Below are positions 50,477 to 60,079 of a DNA stretch of 64,000 bases, one piece after another. The stretch spans positions 1-64,000 of the forward strand of contig JAYQKE010000015.1 of the NCBI GenBank assembly GCA_038142525.1, given 5' to 3'. This DNA comes from CAJQHK01 sp038142525 (GTDB lineage Bacteria; Pseudomonadota; Alphaproteobacteria; Rickettsiales; UBA1997). Numbering within the stretch: position 1 is the first letter of the stretch; every line of letters starts with the position of its first letter. The translations under genes were made by a program, and so were the position numbers. Under the pieces are notes generated by a model. It made no database searches and was not told the DNA's origin. It worked only from the letters and a program-made list of their open reading frames with translations.

Positions 50477-51556
50477 GGTAATTTTAGGATTAGTATTATT
50501 TTTGATATTATTTGGCTTATTGATGAATTTTACCTCTAGCCCTTCAATTGCCAAAAGAATTGATGCTCCTCAATTATTTTTCTTTAAAAAACATCTGTTT
50601 TTCATCTTTATCTCCATAATTTTATTAATATTTTTTTTTCTTCCTTAAGGACGAATCATATCAGATTAATCGTACCATCCTTATTTATCATCATCATTAT
50701 CACGCTGATTATAACTTTAATATTTGGCAATGAAATTAAGGGTTCTAGAAGATGGATATCTTTATTTGGCTTTACTGTGCAACCATCAGAATTTGCTAAA
50801 ATATTTTTTGTTATTTTTAACGCTTTTTTACTCGATAAATTCAATCAAAGCAAATTTTATATCAAATATTCTATTTCTGGTATTTGTTGTTTTTTATTGG
50901 TTTTGTTACTTATCATGACCAGATTTTGGTATGAGTTTTATGATAATTTTACTTTGGTCTAGTCAGTTATTCTTATATGGTTTGCCTTGGCTAGCAATTT
51001 TTGCAATCTCACTTTTTGCCATTGCCGGTGTAATATCATCCTATATCTTCCTGCCACATGTTAAAGAAAGGGTAAATAGTTTTTTTGATATTGGACATAA
51101 TTATCAAATTGATAGGTCAATTGATGCTTATATTAATGGCGGGTTTTTTGGTACTGGACCAGGAGGAGGGTTGGTAAAAAAACATATTCCCGATTCTCAT
51201 TCTGATTTTATTTTTTCTGTAATTGCTGAAGAATTTGGTTTAATAATTTCTAGCATAATTATTTTTATTTTTTTATATTTAATTACTAGAGTTATAAAGA
51301 AAAATAATGTTTTGGAAGGTTATTTTGCTTATTTGACTATTGGCGGTTTGATAATTCAATTTGTTGCTCAACTTATTATCAATATTGCTGTTAGCTTGGC
51401 AATGTTACCAACTAAAGGCATTACTTTACCATTTATAAGTTATGTGGCTCTTCTTTGATTGCTATATCTATAGCTTTTGGTATTATATTGGCTATGACTA
51501 AGAAAAAATACAATAATACGATAAAAGATCGTGATCTTCTTCTATCAACAGAATAA
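50397..51556 (+). pseudogene. ftsW: FtsW/RodA-type lipid II polymerase, several frameshifts
   Basis: A SEDS-family septal peptidoglycan polymerase. Visible in order: WWLKIDKVILGLVLFLILFG, ASP-like SSPSIAKRIDAP, GSRRWISLFGFTVQPSEFAK, PDFGMSFMIILLWSSQLFL, GGFFGTGPGGGLVKKHIPDS and SDFIFSVIAEEFG, then LPTKGITLPFISY. Single-base shifts near 50645, 50910 and 51445 (and possibly one more) break the frame; the last restores GSSLIAISIAFGIILAMTKK to the stop at 51554-51556. The PDSHSDFIFSVIAEEFG signature favours FtsW over RodA. Confidence 0.88.
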
Positions 51557-51574
51557 AGACATCAATTAACAATG

Positions 51575-51744
51575 GGAACCTCTAAAAAACTAAAATATGT
51601 ATTTAGCAAAATTGATCTTTTTGACCCTTTTTTGCATAAATTTAGTTTTTTATGGTACAATATGTCTATATTGCACCAAAAAGAAACAAAATTTCTGCTA
51701 AAAAATGCTCTAAAAATTCCAATTTTTAGTTTTTCAGAGGTTCC
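51575..51744. repeat. 170-bp full-length MITE with IS-C ends
   Basis: GGAACCTCTAAAAAAC at 51575 and GTTTTTCAGAGGTTCC ending at 51744 are near-perfect terminal repeats. The interior has no transposase remnant. Partial relatives are at 2607-2670 (deleted interior), 44783-44827 and 59959-60067. It ends one base before the ATG of the dioxygenase-like gene. Confidence 0.85.
51632..51661 (+). promoter_or_regulatory. possible outward promoter inside the MITE
   Basis: TTGCAT (51632-51637) and TACAAT (51656-51661) are 18 bases apart, with an extended -10 TGG directly before TACAAT. It points to the dioxygenase-like gene. The AGAGG at 51736-51740 is at Shine-Dalgarno distance from the ATG at 51746. 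Function is inferred. Confidence 0.45.
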
Positions 51745-51745
51745 C

Positions 51746-52406
51746 ATGATTAAAAACATCAAGATATTAATCATAATTCTATTATTTTCTGGCAATATTT
51801 TTGCTAATGATTTTAGCAATTCATTTCACGCTAGAACACCAACCCCATCTAGATTATTCCTAAATAATTTTTCTATGCCAAAAATTTTTAATAAGACTAA
51901 TAATCTTATTAAAAAAACAGGTTCATTTTATTTAGCTTTTGGTGAAATAATTTATCTTCAAGGTAAGGTCACCGATTCTTTTGGTATACCAATTTCTGGT
52001 GCTATCATCAAAATTTGGCAGGCTAATTCTAAAGGAAAATATCATACATTACTTGCTAAAAATGATCTAAATATCGATAAACATTTTAGCATGTCTGGAA
52101 CGGCTGTTACTGATAATTTAGGAAATTACCGTTTTATAACTATAGTTCCTGGCTTTTATTTTGGTAGAGCACCTCATATTAATATGAATATTAATCATAA
52201 AATTTGGAGAATTAAAAACTGAAATTTATTTTGAAGATCATCCAAGAAATGAAATCGATTCACAATATTTATCTTATAGCCCGAGGGATAGAAAATCTTT
52301 GACCTCTATGGTTAGATTATCTAATATGTTCGATCCTAATTCACGTAAAATCTGCACCTTTGATATTGTCTTAAGGGGCACTCATCAATATAAGGACTAT
52401 ATTTAA
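51746..52406 (+). pseudogene. intradiol-dioxygenase-like exported protein, one frameshift
   Basis: A signal peptide (MIKNIKILIIILLFSGNIFA) is followed by an intradiol ring-cleavage dioxygenase fold (PF00775): GEIIYLQGKVTDSFGIPISG, AIIKIWQANSKGKY, GTAVTDNLGNYRFITIVPGF, RAPHINM. A single-base shift near 52200 breaks it, and the other frame continues FGELKTEIYFEDHPRNEIDS to the stop at 52404-52406. The family's H-x-H iron ligands appear as His-Ile-Asn, so one ligand is missing. Frames upstream of 51746 belong to the MITE. About 220 residues. Confidence 0.75.
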
Positions 52407-52516
52407 TTGCCCCTATAAATCCTTTCCAATCTTTAAAATAGTTTTTAAATTGATAATTGCTATAATGTAATTATGTGTTTACTAAAGGGATACCCTGAGT
52501 TGTAAAATACAAAGTT

Positions 52517-52545
52517 TTGTTTATTTTAAGATATAGCTATATTAT
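52517..52545 (+). promoter_or_regulatory. sigma-70-like promoter
   Basis: TTGTTT at 52517-52522 and TATTAT at 52540-52545, 17 bases apart, lie 25 bases upstream of the truncated ORF at 52571. The rest of 52407-52570 is non-coding. Confidence 0.5.
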
Positions 52546-52570
52546 AAAATGAATTTAAAAAATTACAATT

Positions 52571-52615
52571 ATGCCAGAGACTCATATAAGAAGATGCAAT
52601 AGTGCTCCATCCTTA
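52571..52615 (+). pseudogene. N-terminus of an unknown gene cut by IS1
   Basis: Fifteen codons, MPETHIRRCNSAPSL, precede the IS-A terminus at 52616. The remainder is not found in the window. A promoter lies upstream. The product is unrecognised; the IS mosaic to 60067 may have deleted the rest. Confidence 0.45.
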
Positions 52616-53397
52616 GGCATTGTTAATTTACAATAGATTTTACTAGCAATTAACATCATTGAGCATAAAATAAGCATTTTAACTCAATAAATCAAGCTAT
52701 GAAATGTTTAAAATGCTCCAGTTCTAACGTTTGCAAAAATGGTAAAATGTACGGAATGCAGCGCTATAAGTGTAAAGATTGCAATTATAATTATACAAAA
52801 GGCAGAAATTCTAAAGATAGATCAATAAAAAGATTTGCCCTGGAGTTGTACCTAGAGGGTCTAGGATTTAGATCTATAGGAAGAATTCTCAAGGTTAGTC
52901 ATGTAAGTATCTTTAACTGGATCAAGCAATATGGTCAAAATCTTGATTTATTGCAAAATAGCCATGAAATATGCGTAACTGAGATAGATGAAATGCACAG
53001 CTATATTGGTTCAAAAAAAACTCTGTCTGGATCTGGATTGCTGTTGATACTGCCAATAGAAAATATTTCCATTACTTCCTTCCAACTCATTTTCTTTTCA
53101 ACAATACAAGCAACGGCTTGTTTTCTGATTAACATTTTTGACTCCTGAGATAAATTCCTAATATTTTGTATTTCCATACACAATATTATAAGAGCTTAAA
53201 TTCTAAAAGTCTACTAATTTATGAAAGGGGTAATACTTATACTATCGAGGGCTATAATAGCTTGTTCAGACACTTCTTGGCTAGAATGAGAAGAAAGAGC
53301 AAATGCTACTCTAAATCAATAAAGATGCTTGAATATTCAGTAAAATTATTGATTTTAAAGAGAAATGGCTTATTATCTATTTTGGATTAACAATGCC
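52616..53397 (+). mobile_element. chimeric IS-A (IS1-type) copy 4
   Basis: IS1 ends and the first transposase frame (from 52699) are present with the A8 shift run, but about 185 bases of the IS1 interior are replaced at 53051-53235 by the IS-G helix-turn-helix fragment in reverse orientation. IS1 resumes as GYNSLFRHFLARM. The element cannot make transposase. Confidence 0.85.
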
Positions 53398-53521
53398 AAA
53401 AGATTTGCCCTGGAGTTGTACCTAGAGGGTCTAGGATTTAGATCTATAGGAAGAATTCTCAAGGTTAGTCATGTAAGTATCTTTAACTGGATCAAGCAAT
53501 ATGGTCAAAATCTTGATTTAT
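53398..53521 (+). mobile_element. internal IS-A fragment
   Basis: Repeats the IS1 interior also present at about 52829-52951 (KRFALELYLEGLGFRS coding region), placed immediately after the IS-A end and cut by IS-F. Confidence 0.8.
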
Positions 53522-54324
53522 CTTAAATTCCCATATCTTTACCCACGATAGTCCTTAAAAAAACATTAATCTAAGCAAATAAAAGCTTGCAACCGACTTT
53601 TTAGTTCTATATACTCGTGCCTATTATTAATTCTTTACTCACGATTATGAGCTATATCAGATACAAAAAAGTTGGAGACAGGGAATATGCATATGAAATA
53701 ACGGCCTATTGGGATAAAAAGAAACAACATTCCAAGCAAAGACAGCAAATATCTTGGAATTGTCCTAGATAAAGAAGCTGGAATATTTCAGGAGGTAAAA
53801 AGAAGAAAGAGAGATTTAAATGGAAAAGTTATTTCCAATCCAAAAAGGGTTATGGCACAACCATTTAAGGAGAGGGAAATTGTATCTTTTGGTAGTGGCT
53901 ACTTAACCAAGAAACTAATTGATGAAGATGATGTTGGAAAAATCTTTGCAGACTTACTGCCTCATGTAAAGCTTAAAACATTAAAAAGCTTACTATCCTA
54001 TCGTCTCATCAATGGATCTGCAATGTATTTAGCTAATGATTGGTATGAAGGCGATATATCTAAACATTTATTTCCAGGCTCTTCTATGAGCTCACAAGCT
54101 ATCAGTAATTTCCTAAAAGAACTGGGAAGTGAAAAGCTTCAAAAAGACTTTTTTAGAAAATATCTTCCTATCGCAACAAAAGACAGCAAAGAAGGTCTAT
54201 CAATACTCCAATTAATGAGTTTGGCTATAATAGTGGCTCTATTGATAGGCAGATAAAATTTATGTCAGTTGTTTCTGCCGATAACAATCTACCTCTGTAC
54301 TTTCGCTACAATGCAGGCAGTATA
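53522..54324 (+). mobile_element. IS-F (IS1634/IS4-like) copy 1, truncated
   Basis: Begins CTTAAATTCCCATATC. The transposase starts at about 53649 (MSYIRYKKVGDREYAYEITA) with a frameshift near 53735, then MAQPFKEREIVSFGSGYLTK. About 30 bases are deleted near 54200, removing the first catalytic Asp (LIVDGSSMPN in the other copy). IS-C cuts it at 54325, after a TATA target. Confidence 0.8.
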
Positions 54325-55676
54325 GGAACCTCTGATTTTCCTATTTAATTTTGTCTATTTTTTCATTTTTCAGAAAAAATTTTTATAATTTGGATAAAGA
54401 TTGCTAATTTTGTTAAAAATTAACAATCTTTATCCAAATTTAGGCATTATTTGTGGTAATTTCTCTAGTTTCTTGTCTAATTTTACCATTTTTGGCTAAA
54501 TTAGACACATTTATCCCTTGTTACGCTGTATTTGGTAGTATTTTTCTAACCATATAGAGATTAGCAAGGGATGATAGCATTTGTAATTGATTAGTATTCT
54601 TTTGTAAACCATTATATCTAACCTTTCTATAGCCCCAAAGATGCTTTATAATTTGAAATGGAAGTTCAACTTTAGCTCGAACTGATGAAAATTGTTTATT
54701 CCTCTTTTTTTGCTTATTTGAAAGTTTTTTGTTAGATTTAGCTCTATTGGTTATACCATAAAATATATTGTGATTCCTACAAAATCTTTTTATTGCCTTA
54801 TCATCATAGGCCTTGTCACCAAATAAAGAAGTTTCATCACCATGTAATAACTCCTCTGTTTTAGTAGAATCATGATCTTTAGCTGTCGTCGTGACAATAG
54901 AATGAATAATTGGCTTACCCTTAGTTTGCACACCAATATGAGACTTCATGCCAAAATAATAATTCTTCCCTTTCTTGGTAGAAGACATCTCTTGGTCCCT
55001 TTTCCTCTTCTTGTTTTTTGTACTAGTTGGAGCAGATATTAATGTCGCATCAGTTATCGTACCCTCCTTCAACAAAAGATCATTCTCTTCAAGATATGAA
55101 TTTACCTCGTTAAATATAATCGACGATAAATTATGCTTTTCCAATAAATGACGGAATCTCAATATCACAGTCTCATCCGGAACATTATCAATACCAATAT
55201 CAATATTTAAGAATTTTTGAAAACTTATTCTATCATATATAGCATCCTCCATAGCTGGATCACTAAGACCAAACCACTGCTGTAACAAATGAATCTTAAA
55301 TATTAATAATAAATCTGTCACCTTCCTGCCACCGTAATCACTAGTACCATTAGGATAAAAAGGCTCTATCTTATCAATCAATCTTTGCCATGGAATAATA
55401 TCCGTCATTTGATTAAGAAACTTCTCCGCTCTTAATTTTCTACCAGAAATTGCTAATGAAAAAAATGATTGCTGGGTTGCCATAATTATATATTTTATTT
55501 GAATTTAATATATCAATAATAAGCAAAAAAGCTAGATAAATCAAGCTTTTCTGGCTATTTTTATCAAATAAATTCAAACAAAATTTTATAAAATAACTTT
55601 GCTAAACTTTGGCAAAAATAACAAAATTAAACAGTTTCAAATCTATAAATTAGATAATTGGTTTTTCAGAGGTTCC
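54325..55676 (-). mobile_element. IS-C (IS5-type) copy B, complete ends
   Basis: A 1352-bp element with GGAACCTCTGA at both ends and TATA on each side (54321-54324 and 55677-55680). The outside flanks differ (IS-F left, IS-E right), so the duplication may be fortuitous or follow a recombination. Confidence 0.92.
54521..55483 (-). CDS. IS5-family transposase (IS-C copy B)
   Basis: An intact 320-residue frame, nearly identical to 21638-22600. It has VELPFQIIKHLWG where the other copy has VEHPFQ, next to the catalytic Glu. DDE motifs TITDATLI, LFGDKAYDD and VRAKVE are kept, so activity is possible. Confidence 0.93.
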   Translation of the reverse strand: MATQQSFFSLAISGRKLRAEKFLNQMTDIIPWQRLIDKIEPFYPNGTSDYGGRKVTDLLLIFKIHLLQQWFGLSDPAMEDAIYDRISFQKFLNIDIGIDNVPDETVILRFRHLLEKHNLSSIIFNEVNSYLEENDLLLKEGTITDATLISAPTSTKNKKRKRDQEMSSTKKGKNYYFGMKSHIGVQTKGKPIIHSIVTTTAKDHDSTKTEELLHGDETSLFGDKAYDDKAIKRFCRNHNIFYGITNRAKSNKKLSNKQKKRNKQFSSVRAKVELPFQIIKHLWGYRKVRYNGLQKNTNQLQMLSSLANLYMVRKILPNTA

Positions 55677-56282
55677 TATAAAAAAGGGAATAAAAAATCA
55701 TAAAATTATTCCAACAATTATTAATACTGATCAAGGATCTCAATTTACCAGCGGTAATTGGATAAATGAATTAAAAAAACGAAATATTCAAATATCAATG
55801 GATGGAAAAGGTAGGTGGGTAGACAATGTAATTATTGAAAGATTCTGGAGAACTGTAAAATATGAACAAATTTTTCTCAATCCTCCTGATAATATAGAAG
55901 AATTAAAGAGGCAAATAACAAGATTTATCCATTTTTATAATTATCAAAGACCTCATCAATCTTTGAATTACAAAACTCCTAGTCAAATTTACTATAATGA
56001 TGACAGTAAGAGAAAAGAATTAGATTTTAAAATAAAAAATAATTAAAATCTAAAATATGAAATACGAAATTTTATAATTTTCCAGAAATTTCTACGAATT
56101 TGGCTATTTAGGGCCATTCTAAAATTTCAGAAAATTTGAAAAATTTCTACAGATAATTCTTTAAAAATTTAATTCAGATAAATAATTATTTACTGAATAG
56201 CCTTTTTTTTTTGCACAATATAGAATCTTTAATAAGTAAGTCTATGACTTTTAAAGAGGTAATGGTCTAACAAATGGGTGCA
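55677..56282 (+). mobile_element. IS-E (IS3-type) 3' fragment
   Basis: Encodes the C-terminal third of orfB (INTDQGSQFTSG, NVIIERFWRTVKYEQ, HFYNYQRPHQSLNYKTPSQI) and runs to the right terminus GGGTGCA at 56282. The sequence after orfB carries an insertion relative to 41870-41900. IS-C bounds it on the left, IS-F on the right. Confidence 0.85.
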
Positions 56283-57302
56283 GTTCTATCAATTACTTCT
56301 TTGAATAATTTTCTGCCAGACGGAAGTCTAATTATAAAATTGATCTTATTTTTTTGTAATAATTCAATATTATCATTAGAATAAAAGCCCGCATCTAGCA
56401 GTACCGCTTTAGCTGTAGTGTTATGAGCCTTAAGTTCTTTGATAGTATTTGTGAGTGTTGAGATGTCCGCTATACTGCCTGCATTGTAGCGAAAGTACAG
56501 AGGTAGATTGTTATCGGCAGAAACAACTGACATAAATTTTATCTGCCTATCAATAGAGCCACTATTATAGCCAAACTCATTAATTGGAGTATTGATTTCA
56601 TTTGGCATGCTACTTCCATCTACTATTAGACCTTCTTTGCTGTCTTTTGTTGCGATAGGAAGATATTTTCTAAAAAAGTCTTTTTGAAGCTTTTCACTTC
56701 CCAGTTCTTTTAGGAAATTACTGATAGCTTGTGAGCTCATAGAAGAGCCTGGAAATAAATGTTTAGATATATCGCCTTCATACCAATCATTAGCTAAATA
56801 CATTGCAGATCCATTGATGAGACGATAGGATAGTAAGCTTTTTAATGTTTTAAGCTTTACATGAGGCAGTAAGTCTGCAAAGATTTTTCCAACATCATCT
56901 TCATCAATTAGTTTCTTGGTTAAGTAGCCACTACCAAAAGATACAATTTCCCTCTCCTTAAATGGTTGTGCCATAACCCTTTTTGGATTGGAAATAACTT
57001 TTCCATTTAAATCTCTCTTTCTTCTTTTTACCTCCTGAAATATTCCAGCTTCTTTATCTAGGACAATTCCAAGATATTTGCTGTTTGCTTGGAATGTTGT
57101 TTCTTTTTATCCCAATAGGCCGTTATTTCATATGCATATTCCCTGTCTCCAACTTTTTTGTATCTGATATAGCTCATAATCGTGAGTAAAGAATTAATAA
57201 TAGGCACGAGTATATAGAACTAAAAAGTCGGTTGCAAGCTTTTATTTGCTTAGATTAATGTTTTTTTAAGGACTATCGTGGGTAAAGATATGGGAATTTA
57301 AG
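56283..57302 (-). mobile_element. IS-F (IS1634/IS4-like) copy 2, 3' truncated
   Basis: The transposase starts at about 57177 and is frameshifted near 57085. The main frame (56974 down) has DDE-type residues in GLIVDGSSMPNEI and AVLLDAGFYSNDNIELL and stops where IS-E begins. The outer end is CTTAAATTCCCATATC read from 57302. Family assignment is by general similarity. Confidence 0.8.
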
Positions 57303-57846
57303 TTTAAGTTTAAAGTTGTAATGAAATATTTATCCGAAAATTATACAATTTATCAGATTTGTAGCGAATATGATATTGCTAAATCAACATTACATAAATG
57401 GGTTAAGCAGTTTAAAGCTAGCGGTAATGATATATTTTCTGATTCTAAGTTATCTAAAGAAGAAAAATTAAGTAAAAAAGAACAAAAAAAGAAGGATAAA
57501 GAAATTGATAAATTATATAAGAAAATAGGTCAATTAACAATGGAAAGAGATTTCTTAAAAAAGTTTCTGGACAGTTAGATTATTCTAAGAAAATCAAATT
57601 TCTAAAATTATCATCAGATATGTATAATTTAGCTGTCAGAAATAGATGTAGATTGTTAGATATTAATAGATCTAATTTTTATTATAAATCTAGGATTGAT
57701 ATTTCTAAGATTAATAGTTTATGCAAAGATATTCATAATATCTGGAGTAAATATCAATTTTTCGGATATAGAAGAATTACAGAAATAATCAATCAAGATA
57801 GAAATCATAATAATAAAATTAATCGCAAGAAGATTCTTAGATTAAT
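57303..57846 (+). mobile_element. IS-E (IS3-type) copy 3, 5' piece
   Basis: orfA from 57321 (partial start) to 57578 ends ERDFLKKFLDS at an intact A-AAA-AAG shift site (57556-57562 region); the -1 frame continues VSGQLDYSKKIKFLKLSSDM into orfB. IS-C copy C interrupts at 57847. The rest is at 59206-59749. Confidence 0.88.
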
Positions 57847-59205
57847 GGAACCTCTGAAAAACCAATTATCTAATTTATAGATTTGAAACTGTTTAATTTT
57901 GTTATTTTTGCCAAAGTTTAGCAAAGTTATTTTATAAAATTTTGTTTGAATTTATTTGATAAAAATAGCCAGAAAAGCTTGATTTATCTAGCTTTTTTGC
58001 TTATTATTGATATATTAAATTCAAATAAAATATATAATTATGGCAACCCAGCAATCATTTTTTTCATTAGCAATTTCTGGTAGAAAATTAAGAGCGGAGA
58101 AGTTTCTTAATCAAATGACGGATATTATTCCATGGCAAAGATTGATTGATAAGATAGAGCCTTTTTATCCTAATGGTACTAGTGATTACGGTGGCAGGAA
58201 GGTGACAGATTTATTATTAATATTTAAGATTCATTTGTTACAGCAGTGGTTTGGTCTTAGTGATCCAGCTATGGAGGATGCTATATATGATAGAATAAGT
58301 TTTCAAAAATTCTTAAATATTGATATTGGTATTGATAATGTTCCGGATGAGACTGTGATATTGAGATTCCGTCATTTATTGGAAAAGCATAATTTATCGT
58401 CGATTATATTTAACGAGGTAAATTCATATCTTGAAGAGAATGATCTTTTGTTGAAGGAGGGTACGATAACTGATGCGACATTAATATCTGCTCCAACTAG
58501 TACAAAAAACAAGAAGAGGAAAAGGGACCAAGAGATGTCTTCTACCAAAAAGGGAAGAATTATTATTTTGGCATGAAGTCTCATATTGGTGTGCAAACTA
58601 AGGGTAAGCCAATTATTCATTCTATTGTCACGACGACAGCTAAAGAACATGATTCTACTAAAACAGAGGAGTTATTACATGGTGATGAAACTTCTTTATT
58701 TGGTGACAAGGCCTATGATGATAAGGCAATAAATGGAAAAAAAAGATTTTGTAGGAATCACAATATATTTTATGGTATAACCAATAGAGCTAAATCTAAC
58801 AAAAAACTTTCAAATAAGCTAAAAAAGAGGAATTAACATTTTTCTTCAGTTCGAGCTAAAGTTGAACATCCATTTCAAATTATAAAGCATCTTTGGGGCT
58901 ATAGAAAGGTTAGATATAATGGTTTACAAAAGAATACTAATCAATTACAAATGCTATCATCCCTTGCTAATCTCTATATGGTTAGAAAAATACTACCAAA
59001 TACAGCGTAACAAGGGATAAATGTGTCTAATTTAGCCAAAAATGGTAAAATTAGACAAGAAACTAGAGAAATTACCACAAATAATGCCTAAATTTGGATA
59101 AAGATTGTTAATTTTTAACAAAATTAGCAATCTTTATTCATAATTATGGAGTAAAATTTTTTCTGATATAAAAATGAAAAAAATCAAGATAAAATTAAAA
59201 TAAAA
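57847..59205 (+). mobile_element. IS-C (IS5-type) copy C, decayed
   Basis: Begins GGAACCTCTGAAAAACC at 57847. The transposase from 58040 is broken near 58555, near 58735 (extra bases) and at 58834, and the 3' end past about 59140 has diverged and lacks the terminal GAGGTTCC. A 25-base IS-E segment is repeated on both sides. Confidence 0.87.
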
Positions 59206-59749
59206 AATCGCAAGAAGGTTCTTAGATTAATGAGAGTTCTAAAGATTAAAGCTCTTTATCCAAAGAAAAAGACAACAATCATCAATAAAAAAGATTACAA
59301 ATATCCTTATTTATTAGAAGATAAATCTAAAATAGATAAGCCAAATCACACTTGGGCAATTGATATAACTTACATCAAAACACCAGTAGGATTTGTTTAT
59401 TTAATGTCGCTAATTGATTGGAGTTCTAGATTTGTTGTTGCATCAAAATTATCAATTTCTATGGAAACTAATAATTGTGTTGAAATATTAAAAAAGGGAA
59501 TAAAAAATCATAAAATTATTCCAACAATTATTAATACTGATCAAGGATCTCAATTTACCAGCGGTAATTGGATAAATGAATTAAAAAAACGAAATATTCA
59601 AATATCAATGGATGGAAAAGGTAGGTGGGTAGACAATGTAATTATTGAAAGATTCTGGAGAACTGTAAAATATGAACAAATTTTTCTCAATCCTCCTGAT
59701 AATATAGAAGAATTAAAGAGGCAAATAACAAGATTTATCCATTTTTATA
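59206..59749 (+). mobile_element. IS-E (IS3-type) copy 3, middle piece
   Basis: orfB continues from AATCGCAAGAAGG with RVLKIKALYPKKKTTIINKK, HTWAIDITYIKTPVGFVYLM, INTDQGSQFTSG and NVIIERFWRT up to IHFY, where the palindrome interrupts at a TATA site. Confidence 0.88.
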
Positions 59750-59837
59750 GGAACCTCTGATTTTCCTATTTAATTTTGTCTATTTTTTCATTTTTCAGAA
59801 AAAATAGACAAAATTAAATAGGAAAATCAGAGGTTCC
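59750..59837. repeat. perfect 88-bp palindrome made of two IS-C left ends
   Basis: Two perfect 40-base arms, each the IS-C left end (GGAACCTCTGATTTTCC...), surround an 8-base loop ATTTTTCA. It is preceded by TATA (59746-59749) but followed by IS-F sequence. Confidence 0.9.
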
Positions 59838-59958
59838 GTGAGTAAAGAATTAATAATAGGCACGAGTATATAGAACTAAAAAGTCGGTTGCAAGCTTTTA
59901 TTTGCTTAGATTAATGTTTTTTTAAGGACTATCGTGGGTAAAGATATGGGAATTTAAG
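59838..59958 (-). mobile_element. IS-F end fragment
   Basis: Matches 57182-57302: the last ~120 bases of IS-F with terminus GGGAATTTAAG. It lies between the palindrome and a MITE fragment. Confidence 0.8.
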
Positions 59959-60067
59959 ATAAATTTAGTTTTTTATGGCACAATTATGTTCATATTGCAC
60001 CAAAAAGAAACACAATTTCTGCTAAAAAATGATCTAAAAATTCCAATTTTAGTTTTTCAGAGGTTCC
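59959..60067. repeat. MITE right-half fragment
   Basis: Matches the right ~110 bases of the MITE at 51575-51744 (AAATTTAGTTTTTTATGG ... GTTTTTCAGAGGTTCC) with a few substitutions. It ends 12 bases from the modA-like stop. Confidence 0.8.
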
Positions 60068-60079
60068 TATAGACGGTTT

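Noticed and set aside
51572..51745. Start of the dioxygenase-like protein at 51572
   Set aside because: This extension translates the MITE; the signal peptide begins at 51746.
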